The notes beneath the pieces are model-generated. The model ran no database searches, was not told where the DNA came from, and saw only the letters and a program-made list of their open reading frames with translations. The position numbers and the translations under genes were made by a program. This document shows, one piece after another, positions 1-12,276 of a stretch of DNA of 38,053 nt (positions are counted from its first letter, which is position 1; the number at the start of each line of letters is the position of its first letter). The DNA comes from Lactiplantibacillus plajomi. GTDB taxonomy: Bacteria > Bacillota > Bacilli > Lactobacillales > Lactobacillaceae. Where the stretch lies: the NCBI RefSeq assembly GCF_005405405.1, contig NZ_BJDZ01000029.1:1-38053 (forward strand). The letters run 5' to 3'.

Positions 1-191
1 CTATAATGGTGTGCAAAGCTTTTCATGGATTAAAAACTCCTGTTTTTGATCTAATTTAACTAAAATCAAATCGAATGTCAAAGTATCCAAACACGTTCTT
101 AGCGTTGATGGCAGCGAGTTTTCAGACTAATTCTTATCAATAAAATTTAGCCACTATTGTCCGCCAACGGCCAACCCAAGCCTGCAGGGAA

Positions 192-321
192 AGCGGGAAC
201 AGTCCCAGCGGTGAAATTTCACTTGGTCGCCGTCCTTTGGCGAGTTAGTAAAAGCCCGGTGGTTAAGACCTGATTTTCGGGCTTAACTCCGTGGCCACCG
301 CGTTCCGGACTGATTCCCGCT
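192..321. other. Foldable non-coding element in a gene-free stretch (1-448)
   Basis: Bases 1-448 contain no convincing gene. Within them is a GC-rich block with nested inverted repeats. The outer stem pairs 192-199 (AGCGGGAA) with 314-321 and 201-205 with 307-311. A second stem pairs 208-213 (GCGGTG) with 296-301. Inside are a palindrome GTGAAATTTCAC (211-222), a hairpin CGCC/GGCG (228-231 with 239-242) and a hairpin AAGCCCG/CGGGCTT (252-258 with 278-284). This multibranch fold is stable on either strand, so the transcribed strand cannot be told. It could be a structured RNA or a repeated intergenic element of the host genome; I do not recognise a named family. A TATAAT at 2-7 may belong to a promoter entering from the left. 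Confidence 0.45.
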
Positions 322-448
322 GACCGGAGGGCTGGCAAGTAAACGATCCCTTGGAATCGAGCTACATCTTTAAAAATCTACTAATACTTTTCCTTAGTTT
401 ATTAAAATTGCACTCAAAAGTGTTAACAACGAGTTTTCTCGGCCAATC

Positions 449-485
449 AAAAAAGTCCCGCCCATCATAACCTGATAGGCGGAAC
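449..485 (-). terminator. Rho-independent terminator of the cit operon
   Basis: Read leftward, a 13-bp stem (473-485 with 455-467, two G-U pairs) with a 5-base loop is followed by six Ts. It begins 8 bases after the citC stop codon and marks the end of the operon, so citX and citG are not part of this transcript. Confidence 0.9.
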
Positions 486-492
486 TAATAAA

Positions 493-1536
493 TCAACCTG
501 CCGCAACCGCGCGTTGCGTTAAGTCGGTGTAGTGCTCGTGAATAAACGCGGCCGTGGTCGCGGGAACCATTGAGGAAATGGTCGCAAAGTCGTTGTTTCG
601 AAGTGCTTGACGTACCCGGCTAGCGGAAATAACGACGTGGTCGCTAGTTTGAAAGCGTTCGACCACTTTAACGGTTACCCGTGGCGGGAGCTCAGTTTGT
701 AAGACTTGGTTGTAAATCGCGGTTGTATGGGAACGGGGTTCGCTGCCGACGTAGCGGGTGGTGATGGCTAAGGCCGGTGCAATCGCATCGCGGAAGATGC
801 GGGCATCGAGCGTGGTTTGGTAGCGGACCGTCTGGCTCGGAGATGGTAGGAAGTACGCCGGAAAAGTGGCGTAGCTGACCATGTAGTCCCCACCATCGAC
901 AACGATGACGTTAGGGAGATCACGGGTGCCGGCGCGGACGAGTTCTAGGCGCTCTGCGGTCGTGAACAGCGAGGCGTCGGTCGCGACGACAAAGACGTAG
1001 ACGCTGACATTTTCGCGGGCGGCTTGTTCAATCAAGAAACGGTGTCCAAGGGTGAACGGGTTAGCGTTGATAACAACCGCGGCAACCGCGCCGGTACTGC
1101 GGGCGGCTGGACGTGGTAGCCGGGCTAAGTAGTCGTCAACGGTCGGGCTACCCGTTTCTAAGACCGCGGCTTCATCGGTATGCGCTAATTCACTAAAACC
1201 AACGTGTTGGAAACTCGCGGAGTATTGCCGTTTGGTGAAAACCATCAGGTGAAAGACGTTTTGGCGAAACAGGCGGTTGACCAGTTCGCTAACGATCAGG
1301 TTGAAGCGCACCCCGGCCGTCACGTTTTTATTACAGACGCCGACGTACTTTAAGACGTTTCCTGCCACCGAACCGGTCGCAACCAGCTGTTCACCATCGT
1401 AAATACCGATGGTGAAATCCAGTTGATCGACTTCACGCGGTGAAAAGTTGGTAATGTTGAGTGACGTCAAGAAAGCCTGCCACTGGTCAAAAACTTGCTT
1501 ATCTTTGAGGTACAAATCAATAATTTGGCTGTCCAT
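493..1536 (-). CDS. citC: [Citrate (pro-3S)-lyase] ligase CitC
   Basis: Acetate:SH-citrate lyase ligase. It acetylates the phosphopantetheine-type thiol of the citrate lyase acyl carrier protein (CitD) using ATP and acetate, which activates the lyase in the cytoplasm. The 347-residue length is normal for the family. The N-terminal ~130 residues look like the GNAT-like domain of CitC, and the C-terminal part carries the nucleotidyltransferase signature NPFTLGH around residue 158-164. The ATG is preceded by AGGAGG at ideal distance. It is the last gene of a leftward citD-citE-citF-citC transcript, 16 bases after the citF stop. The usual partners citX and citG, which make and attach the prosthetic group, are absent from this operon. 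Confidence 0.93.
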   Translation of the reverse strand: MDSQIIDLYLKDKQVFDQWQAFLTSLNITNFSPREVDQLDFTIGIYDGEQLVATGSVAGNVLKYVGVCNKNVTAGVRFNLIVSELVNRLFRQNVFHLMVFTKRQYSASFQHVGFSELAHTDEAAVLETGSPTVDDYLARLPRPAARSTGAVAAVVINANPFTLGHRFLIEQAARENVSVYVFVVATDASLFTTAERLELVRAGTRDLPNVIVVDGGDYMVSYATFPAYFLPSPSQTVRYQTTLDARIFRDAIAPALAITTRYVGSEPRSHTTAIYNQVLQTELPPRVTVKVVERFQTSDHVVISASRVRQALRNNDFATISSMVPATTAAFIHEHYTDLTQRAVAAG

Positions 1537-1552
1537 GGCGCCACCTCCTAGT

Positions 1553-2966
1553 TTAGTTCAAGTGTTTCGGTTTGCGAATCGTGTCGATAATCGTTCCGTC
1601 ACGGTATTCAACTAACGCGACAACTTGATCATCGAATTCGACCGGTGCCGGCTTGCCAGCGTACTGGTAGGCTAAGTCGCGGAGTTCTTCGATCGTCTTC
1701 AACGGAATCGTGGTGTCTTTGAACGCCGCTAGTAAGTCCTGACGGTTTGGATTGACCGCAACCCCGTAATCGGTCACGATGATGTCGACACTTTCGCCGG
1801 GAGTCGTAATCGAGGTGACCCGGTCACGGACAGTTGGCATCCGGCTACGGATCAGCGGTGCCACGATGATAGTGACGTCGGCGCCGGCAGCCGTATCGGG
1901 ATGGCCGCCCGGTGCGCCGCGCAGGACCCCGTTGGAACCTTGAACAACGTTGACGTTAAAGTCGGTGTCAACTTCTAACGCACCTAAAATGACAAAGTTC
2001 AGTTGGTTGACGAAGGCTCCCTTATTGAACGGGTTGGCGTACTGGGAAGCTGAAATTTCGAAGTGCCCCGGTTGATGAGCGGAAGCGACCGCGGCCAAGT
2101 CGAACGACTGGTCATCCAGCACTTTGTTAACGAAGCCGGCTTTGAAGAGGTCCACGATGGGTTCCGTGACGCCCCCCATGGCCCAGCCACACTTAATGTC
2201 GGCTTGTTGCATATAATCTTTTAGGAAAACGGTGGTCGCAAGCGACGACCCACCGGCCCCGGTTTGAAAACTAAAGCCATCCTTGAAGTAGCCGGAGTGG
2301 TACATACACTTCGCAACTTCGCGGGCCATGTTTAGTTCGCGGGTGTCCTTGGTCAGCCGCAGTGCACCGGTCGCAATTTTCGCCGGGTCCCCGATCGAAT
2401 CGACCTTGACCACGTAGTCCACGTCGACCCCTTCGATGCTGGCCGGGAAGTTCGGGCTGGCAACGATCGTATCCGTAATGACCACGACCCGGTTGGCGTA
2501 CTTGGCGTCACCATCCGCGTACGATAGCACCCCGGTATCGGACTTGCCGCCCTTACCGCTGGCGTTACCGTAGACGTCACTGGTTGACGCCCCGATAAAG
2601 GCCACGTCGATCTTAATCGTGCCGTCCTCAATGGCCCGCGCTCGGCCACCGTGGGAGCGGATCACGGCGGGATGTTTCAATTTTCCCTTGGACACGACTT
2701 CCCCGATTTCGTCCCGAATCCCACTAGTTGAAATTCCGGTTACCGTCCCGTCCTCAATGCAGGGGACCAGATAATCGTGGGCTTTACCTAAGCTTGACGC
2801 GCAGACGGTCAGGTCTTTAATCCCCAACTTATGAATTTCCTTCATCACCATGTTGACGACGTAGTCACCGTCGCGTAAATGGTGGTGGAACGAAATCGTC
2901 ATGCCGTCCTTCAAACCGGACTTGACGATGGCCTCGTGAATCGAGGCGACCTGCTTGATTAATCAT
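1553..2966 (-). pseudogene. citF: Citrate lyase alpha subunit CitF, 5' region deleted and out of frame
   Basis: CitF is the citrate:acetyl-ACP transferase of citrate lyase. The body is well conserved, for example DGMTISFHHHLRDGDYV near the start of the remaining frame and GAGGSSLATTV in the middle. An ATG overlapping the citE stop (ATGA, 2966) starts MINQAGR, which looks like a native citF start, but that frame runs out after about 33 codons. The conserved frame begins at about SIHEAIVKSGLKDG in another phase and has no good start: only TTG at 2914 or ATG at 2902, neither with a ribosome site. The open part is about 453 residues against about 510 usual. I infer loss of roughly 45-50 N-terminal codons by a deletion inside the gene. 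The protein could still be made from an internal start, but activity is doubtful. Confidence 0.7.
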
Positions 2967-3862
2967 ACTAGTGCCCCCTTATAAATACCGGCGGCTTGCG
3001 CCAGTTTGAGTGTCCGTTGTGCGCCTTCGACCCAGGCAATGTCGACCATCTTACCGTCAACGGTTAAGACGCCGACCCCGTTAGCCTTACTATCGGCAAC
3101 CGCCTGCATCACGTGTTCAGCGTGCTTGATTTCCGCTGCTGACGGGTTAAAGACGGCGTGGGTCACGCCGATTTGCTTCGGGTTGATGCACGACTTGCCA
3201 TCAAAGCCCATGTCCTTGATCAACCGGAGCTCGTCGACAAAGCCGGCTTCATTATCAGTGTCGGTGTAGACGGTAGCGAACGCCATCACCCCGGCGGCCC
3301 GCGCGGCAATCAGCATTTGTGAACGGGCACCGAATAACTCGGTCCCGGCCACCGTCCGCTTAGCGTGCATCGTCCGGGTGTAGTCGCCGGCACTCAGGGC
3401 GATTCCCATCATCCGGTCACTAGCGGTAGCGATCTCGTAAGCATTCATGATACCGAGTGGCGATTCCAACGCCGCCATCATCATAGTTTTGCCAACTGGC
3501 CGGTTGAACTCGGTCTCGGCCGCCGCAATTTTATCCGCCGCCGCTTGCACTTCAGCGGCCGTTTCCGTTTTCGGTAAGCGAATCCCTTCGGCCCCACCGG
3601 CCACGGCGGCCCGAATATCTTCGTTGATTAGGTCGGAGTCGAGGGCGTTGACCCGTACCCAGCGTTCAACGCCTTGATAATCGACGTTTTTTAGCGTTTG
3701 GTAAAGTTGAATGCGGGCCGAGTCCTTTTCCCCTTCCGCGACCGCGTCTTCGAGGTCAAAAATGACGCAGTCCGGGTGGTAAACGAAGGCTTCCTTAACC
3801 AGCGCCGCCCGTTGAGTGTTCAGGAAAATCATCGACCGTCTAATGTGATTCGTCACTGCCAT
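2963..3862 (-). CDS. citE: Citrate lyase beta subunit CitE (citryl-ACP lyase)
   Basis: CitE cleaves citryl-ACP to oxaloacetate and acetyl-ACP within the CitDEF complex. It is a 299-residue protein of the HpcH/HpaI aldolase-like TIM-barrel family and is full length. Visible family features are the N-terminal RRSMIF strand, VIFDLEDAV (residues ~33-41), RVNALDS, GIRLPKTE and the C-terminal GFDGKSCINPKQI. The VPGN-type loop that usually follows the first strand reads LNTQ here, an unusual substitution. The start overlaps the end of citD by 10 bases, and its stop overlaps the old citF ATG, so the genes are translationally coupled. Confidence 0.93.
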   Translation of the reverse strand: MAVTNHIRRSMIFLNTQRAALVKEAFVYHPDCVIFDLEDAVAEGEKDSARIQLYQTLKNVDYQGVERWVRVNALDSDLINEDIRAAVAGGAEGIRLPKTETAAEVQAAADKIAAAETEFNRPVGKTMMMAALESPLGIMNAYEIATASDRMMGIALSAGDYTRTMHAKRTVAGTELFGARSQMLIAARAAGVMAFATVYTDTDNEAGFVDELRLIKDMGFDGKSCINPKQIGVTHAVFNPSAAEIKHAEHVMQAVADSKANGVGVLTVDGKMVDIAWVEGAQRTLKLAQAAGIYKGALV

Positions 3863-4155
3863 TTAGAGCACCCCCAAGGTAAATTCGTGGTTTGACCGAT
3901 TGCCCGGTAGTAAGCGGTTTCAACTCGGGCCTTAATCGTACAGTCCAAGGCACCTTTATCGACCACCTTAATTAACGCGTCGTCCAAACCGAGTGCTTGC
4001 GCCGTTTCGATAATTAGGGCGATGATGTGCTGGCCGTACTGGTCATAGACACTACTATCCAGGGTAATTTTTAAGCCGCCCGCCTGCGGTAAAATCATGA
4101 CTTGTGCGTCACTCGATTCGACCGTTCCGGCAACGGCTTGTTTAATTGTTTGCAT
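3853..4155 (-). CDS. citD: Citrate lyase acyl carrier protein CitD (gamma subunit)
   Basis: A 100-residue acyl carrier subunit. The motif GTVESSDAQV places the serine that carries the phosphoribosyl-dephospho-CoA prosthetic group at Ser14, as in other CitD proteins. It is the first gene of the cit operon. GGAGGG lies 7 bases before the ATG, and a good promoter lies just upstream. The length is slightly above the usual 97-98 residues; the extra C-terminal residues overlap the start of citE. Confidence 0.93.
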   Translation of the reverse strand: MQTIKQAVAGTVESSDAQVMILPQAGGLKITLDSSVYDQYGQHIIALIIETAQALGLDDALIKVVDKGALDCTIKARVETAYYRAIGQTTNLPWGCSKWQ

Positions 4156-4188
4156 GTTGGACCCTCCATTCGTTTAACTGACAAGTTC

Positions 4189-4218
4189 ATCATAACGAGC
4201 ACTGGTCATGCCTGTAAA
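4189..4218 (-). promoter_or_regulatory. Promoter of the cit operon
   Basis: Leftward -35 TTTACA (4213-4218) and -10 TATGAT (4189-4194), 18 bases apart, about 35 bases before the citD start. TGGTCATGCC (4203-4212) lies in the spacer, and a near copy TGGCCATGCA (4236-4245) lies upstream at a distance of about three helical turns. These are candidate binding sites for the divergent LysR regulator. Confidence 0.75.
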
Positions 4219-4263
4219 AGGTTTTAAAAGCATTTTGGCCATGCACAAAATACATGTCTAACC

Positions 4264-4269
4264 TATAAT
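4264..4269 (+). promoter_or_regulatory. -10 box of the LysR regulator gene
   Basis: A perfect TATAAT 25 bases before the GTG start. No good -35 is seen at 17 bases, as is common for activated or autoregulated LysR promoters. The repeat TGGCCATGCA (4236-4245) lies just upstream. Confidence 0.5.
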
Positions 4270-4293
4270 GGACTTAACCATCAAACTAGGAAG

Positions 4294-5169
4294 GTGATTC
4301 CGATCGACCCAAAGGAAATCGAATTATTACTGGCACTGGAACGGACGCACAGTATCACCCGCGCCGCCGAATTACTATTCGTCAACCAATCGTCACTTTC
4401 AAAGCGGCTCCAACAGTTGGAACGCCGCCTACAGACCAAGCTGGTGATTCGCTCTAATCAGGGGGTGCGCCTTAGTCCGGCCGGAACATTGGCGGTTAAA
4501 ACGGCCAAGCAAATCGAACACTTAACGACCGAGCTCCGCGAAACTTTATCCCAGGGCGACTTACCGCTGCAAGGCACCCTGAACCTCGGGTGCTCAATCA
4601 ACTACGCCCAGTACGGCTTACCCGATTTATTGGTAGCATTACGCCAACAGTATCCCCAAATTCACCTCAACATCACGATCGACTACAGTCGCAGCATCTT
4701 TCAGCAACTCCAAATCGGTAACCTCGATCTTGGCATCGTCCGCGGTGAATTCGCTGGGCCGCTGGATAAGCGGCTGATTGCCTCCGAATCGATTGACTTG
4801 GTTTGCGCCACCGAAAACGACCGCCACCGGCTAAACGAGCTCTCTTACATCCAACGCAAAACCGACTACCATTTCCAAGACCAGATGAACCGCTGGCTGA
4901 CCGACAACCAGCTCCCCGCCATCAACCACCAGACGATTACGGTCGACAGCTTGTCTTCCTGCGTGGCCTTCGTTGCTCACGGGCTCGGTTGGGCACTCGT
5001 CCCCGAAATCGCGTTGCACCACTTCAAGGGTTACCGCGAGCGTCTAACGCTAGCCGGCCAACCGTTCACCCGCCAAACCTACCTGATGACCCGGCCGGCT
5101 TTAAAGGGTACCCCGTTAGTCGACGCCTTTCATTCAATTTTGCCGCCGTCGCCGATTGATCCGGGATAA
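4294..5169 (+). CDS. LysR-family transcriptional regulator, probably of the cit operon
   Basis: A 291-residue LysR protein. The N-terminal winged helix spans residues ~1-60 with the typical LERTHSITRAAELLFVNQSS helix-turn-helix, and the periplasmic-binding-like effector domain lies at about 90-290. The chosen start is GTG at 4294 next to AGGAAGG; there is no better ATG, and the family usually starts a few residues before this motif. It is divergent from citD, which is the standard position for a regulator of the neighbouring operon, so citrate or a related acid is a plausible inducer. That role is inference from position only. Confidence 0.88.
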   Translation: MIPIDPKEIELLLALERTHSITRAAELLFVNQSSLSKRLQQLERRLQTKLVIRSNQGVRLSPAGTLAVKTAKQIEHLTTELRETLSQGDLPLQGTLNLGCSINYAQYGLPDLLVALRQQYPQIHLNITIDYSRSIFQQLQIGNLDLGIVRGEFAGPLDKRLIASESIDLVCATENDRHRLNELSYIQRKTDYHFQDQMNRWLTDNQLPAINHQTITVDSLSSCVAFVAHGLGWALVPEIALHHFKGYRERLTLAGQPFTRQTYLMTRPALKGTPLVDAFHSILPPSPIDPG

Positions 5170-5170
5170 A

Positions 5171-5221
5171 AGAAAACCATTGCCAATAACGCTGACAGTG
5201 GTTTTCTGGTGTCAATTTTTT
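5171..5221. terminator. Terminator after the LysR gene, possibly bidirectional
   Basis: Inverted repeat AGAAAACCATTG (5171-5182) and CAGTGGTTTTCT (5196-5207), 12 bp with one mismatch, then a T run at 5215-5220. The A-rich left flank could serve the leftward DUF421 transcript. Confidence 0.75.
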
Positions 5222-5314
5222 GAAAAGATTTTAGTAATCTAAATTGATTGCCGCTGGTCGTAAACTGGCCAGAGCGTACTGAAACCGCACTAAGCTCTTA
5301 AATCAATCTCATTG

Positions 5315-5953
5315 TTATTGATGCGCATACCGTGTCACCTTCAACACGTGGTCCTCATACTTTGCCATGTAGACGTCGCGAATATTCGTGACGCCCTGCT
5401 TTTCTAATTCCGCCATTAACCAGTTTTCGTCGTGATCCATCAACTCTAACACGTCCTGGTCAATTTGCCCGTCCACGATAATTGGGTAGCGAATCGAACC
5501 TTCACCACGGCGCAAAATTGTGACGCTACCGTTTTGTTCCACGATGGCCCGTTTAACTTCGTCCAGCGTGTAAACTCCGGCAGTGCGTAACTTAAAATCA
5601 ATTTCCTTAGCCGATAAATTAGCCTTAAGGCAGTTATGCACCAGCAACTTGCCATTCCGCACAATCGTAATCGGTCCGCCATCGATCATTTTACCAATTG
5701 GGCGCACGTGAATCTTTAAATAGCGCATCACAAGAATTAACAATGACCAAATTAACAAGACGATGAGGAACTGAATCACCGTAATGTCCGAATTATAAAT
5801 GACACCACCGATAATCCCACCAAGTACGTAGTTCTGAACTTGGTCAATCGCCGAAGTCGGCGCCAAGTTCCCCTTCCCCGTAAAGTTGATCAGCAACGTC
5901 ATAAAAATAAATCCGATAATCAGTTTAATGGCCACGTCTGAATAATTAAACAT
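5315..5953 (-). CDS. DUF421 (YetF/YcaP-type) membrane protein
   Basis: A 212-residue protein of the DUF421 family. Three hydrophobic segments fill the first ~85 residues: VAIKLIIGFIFMTLLINF, YVLGGIIGGVIY, and FLIVLLIWSLLILVMRYL. A cytoplasmic domain follows with GGPITIVRNGKLL and a C-terminal extension. The biochemical role of the family is unknown. It follows the DUF3290 gene by one base in a two-gene leftward operon, a pairing common in lactobacilli that suggests a joint envelope function. Confidence 0.85.
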   Translation of the reverse strand: MFNYSDVAIKLIIGFIFMTLLINFTGKGNLAPTSAIDQVQNYVLGGIIGGVIYNSDITVIQFLIVLLIWSLLILVMRYLKIHVRPIGKMIDGGPITIVRNGKLLVHNCLKANLSAKEIDFKLRTAGVYTLDEVKRAIVEQNGSVTILRRGEGSIRYPIIVDGQIDQDVLELMDHDENWLMAELEKQGVTNIRDVYMAKYEDHVLKVTRYAHQ

Positions 5954-5954
5954 C

Positions 5955-6404
5955 TTATTGCCCCTTTACAATTTTAATTTTGGGATTCGTTAAGGTCACC
6001 TTTTCCAGCACAAACGCCGAACCGTCGCTATTATAGGTCGTGCGGTAATAACCCTTACTGGTTTTAAATAACAGGTTGTTCGAGGTCGTCGTGCCGTTGA
6101 CACTAATCGTGGTTGGCTTAACATCTAACCGTTTTCCAACTTCTTTTATCGTCGTTGTTATCGCATTAGCCTGAACGTTACTAGCTTTCAGCGACATCAT
6201 ACCGTTAATTTGAAATCCCAAGAAAAGGAGGATTACCACCCCAGTGATCACACTCAAATCCTTATATTTAACGTTCCAGCGGTGCCGTAAATAGTACACG
6301 AATAATCCAGTAAAAATTGCTAATAAAATTAATATGATAATTAAACGAGCATACTGCCACGTTTCGTTTCGATTTGTAAGGTAATTATACGTATAAAAGG
6401 TCAT
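5955..6404 (-). CDS. DUF3290 family membrane protein
   Basis: A 149-residue protein with two clear transmembrane segments (about residues 20-40 and 49-67) followed by a mostly extracellular domain rich in Thr, Lys and Val. The ATG is preceded by GGAGG. First gene of the pair with the DUF421 gene. Function unknown. Confidence 0.82.
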   Translation of the reverse strand: MTFYTYNYLTNRNETWQYARLIIILILLAIFTGLFVYYLRHRWNVKYKDLSVITGVVILLFLGFQINGMMSLKASNVQANAITTTIKEVGKRLDVKPTTISVNGTTTSNNLLFKTSKGYYRTTYNSDGSAFVLEKVTLTNPKIKIVKGQ

Positions 6405-6505
6405 TCACTTTCGCCTCCTTCAATATATTTTAATTGAAAATATTATATTCGACATGGATTTCGGCTTGATGGCTTCATTTTTGCATCATGCTGTACCACA
6501 AAACA

Positions 6506-6531
6506 CCGTACTTCTTTTTTAAGAGGTCCGG
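6506..6531 (-). terminator. Hairpin at the distal end of the CRISPR array
   Basis: A stem formed by 6506-6516 and 6521-6531 with an A/T loop lies about 50 bases beyond the last repeat, with a short T-rich stretch after it on the leftward strand. It probably ends the array transcript. Confidence 0.5.
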
Positions 6532-6577
6532 TATTTTTGAGCTGTAGTGATGCTGAAAATGAATATAAACAGCGACT

Positions 6578-8985
<2,408 letters not shown>

Positions 8986-9014
8986 ACTAAAAAAATCCCG
9001 TTAAATCAACGTTT
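8986..9014 (-). promoter_or_regulatory. Very short leader between cas2 and the array
   Basis: Only 29 AT-rich bases separate the cas2 stop (9015-9017) from the first repeat. Any array promoter and integration signals must lie partly inside the end of cas2, or the array is read through from the cas operon. No convincing promoter is seen. Confidence 0.5.
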
Positions 9015-10861
<1,847 letters not shown>

Positions 10862-11536
10862 CTAGGCTCCTGGTAGGACCGTCATTAAGCCCATACCGTA
10901 CGCCTTTTCGCGGCCAATGCCCTTCTTCATTACATCTCGAAACGCATCAGCATCGGTAATTTTCAGGACGCCCTCAAAAGTGACCCGGCTCAACTTAACG
11001 GTCCTACTTTGTTTCTTGTGTAAAATTGGGTATTCCCGGTTAGTAACGTTGAACGCTTTTCGTAACTGTTCCGCTTCAAAGACGCTCGCTGGTTGTTCCA
11101 AAAGTTCGAAGCCAGATTTTTCCGACCGGTCTAACAACCACTTACACTGCTGGGCCACGGTCACGTGTGGAACCACGTGACCGCCCTGATCACCCGGAAA
11201 GCGGCGAACTTTATGGGTGGGATTAGCAGTTAATCGAAAGCGCAGGGTCTGGCCTACTTTTAAGCTGTTAAGAAACGAATCATACGGTTTCGTGGCCGCA
11301 GTGCCGCTAACCCCGTATTTTTCTAGTTCTTTCAGATCTGGTTTTTCTTCACTTAGAACTAATAAATATTTTTTGGTGCCTAGTTGGTCGATCCGCCATA
11401 AGTGCCGCAACCGTTTACGGTTAGCTACCTCTTGAGGAAAGCTCTGCTCAACCCAGTTATGGTAAGCACCCAAGTGAGTTAAATCCCGTGTCTTATACCG
11501 ATCATTAGTATCGATTTCAACTCTTGATAAATACAT
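10862..11536 (-). CDS. cas6e: Cas6e crRNA endoribonuclease
   Basis: A 224-residue Cas6e (CasE). It cuts pre-crRNA 3' of the repeat hairpin and stays in Cascade. It starts MYLSRVEI as usual. His21 and His26 (HLGAYHNW) match the region holding the catalytic histidine of the family. The glycine-rich loop GIGREKAYGMG is at the C-terminus. It sits 14 bases after cas5e with its own ribosome site. Confidence 0.95.
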   Translation of the reverse strand: MYLSRVEIDTNDRYKTRDLTHLGAYHNWVEQSFPQEVANRKRLRHLWRIDQLGTKKYLLVLSEEKPDLKELEKYGVSGTAATKPYDSFLNSLKVGQTLRFRLTANPTHKVRRFPGDQGGHVVPHVTVAQQCKWLLDRSEKSGFELLEQPASVFEAEQLRKAFNVTNREYPILHKKQSRTVKLSRVTFEGVLKITDADAFRDVMKKGIGREKAYGMGLMTVLPGA

Positions 11537-11550
11537 CGTGCTCCTCCTTC

Positions 11551-12276
11551 CTAGTTAAGTCCGCCGAAAAAGTCCAGTTCTGGTTTAGCTGCAGAATCCG
11601 ATTCCGGCTTTGATTTGAACCTTGAGTTGGGATTCGTTTTCGTCACGACCGTGGCTGTAACGGCCCTAAAACCGTATTGGCGGTCGCGTTGGTCAAAGGA
11701 TTCAACCCGGTCTTTCACTAACGTACTAGCCGTTGTTGGTAATAAATCCGCATCCGCCATAATTGACAAGCGTACCGTTGGCGACTGCTTTTTTTGGTAC
11801 CATTTCGCTGCTTGCCAATCTAACGTTTCGAGCACTTGCAACGGGTCACCGTCCAAGATTTCAGTCCGTAACGGCCCGGCCGGCACGTTCGCCCGCCGAC
11901 CTAGGAATAGTTGGAACTGCGGGTGCGCCAGTGCATCCCGTAACCGTTCAATTAAAGACTCATCGTCACTGCCTAGGGCCACCACAAATCGGGCGTCCTG
12001 TAAATAGCCACGGTACGTAATTTTACGGGTATCCGCTTTCCATTCAACGATGTGAAAGTCAGTCAACGGCACCCCGACTTGGTCGGTTCGAACTGCAAAT
12101 TGCAGGGCGTTTAAAGCCTTTACGCGCGAATCACGTCGCCGATAACCCAGCGCCGCAGCCAGCAAGCCGACGACCGCACTCTTTGAAGGGTAGTCGTTCG
12201 TTGTTCGCCGCTCAAAGGTCGCCTGATTCCCGTACGACTGTAACGGCGCAGTTAAGTTAATTATTAGTGTCTTCAT
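11551..12276 (-). CDS. cas5e: Cas5e, Cascade subunit
   Basis: A 241-residue Cas5e (CasD), which caps the 5' handle of the crRNA in Cascade. The N-terminal LTAPLQSYGNQATFERRTTNDYPSKS region and GLLAAALGYRR are typical. The C-terminus has a short tail of charged residues. The start lies 20 bases inside the 3' end of cas7e. Confidence 0.95.
   Translation of the reverse strand: MKTLIINLTAPLQSYGNQATFERRTTNDYPSKSAVVGLLAAALGYRRRDSRVKALNALQFAVRTDQVGVPLTDFHIVEWKADTRKITYRGYLQDARFVVALGSDDESLIERLRDALAHPQFQLFLGRRANVPAGPLRTEILDGDPLQVLETLDWQAAKWYQKKQSPTVRLSIMADADLLPTTASTLVKDRVESFDQRDRQYGFRAVTATVVTKTNPNSRFKSKPESDSAAKPELDFFGGLN

Noticed and set aside
2353-2649. Overlapping leftward 98-codon frame inside citF
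   Set aside because: A shadow of the conserved citF frame, with no start signal.
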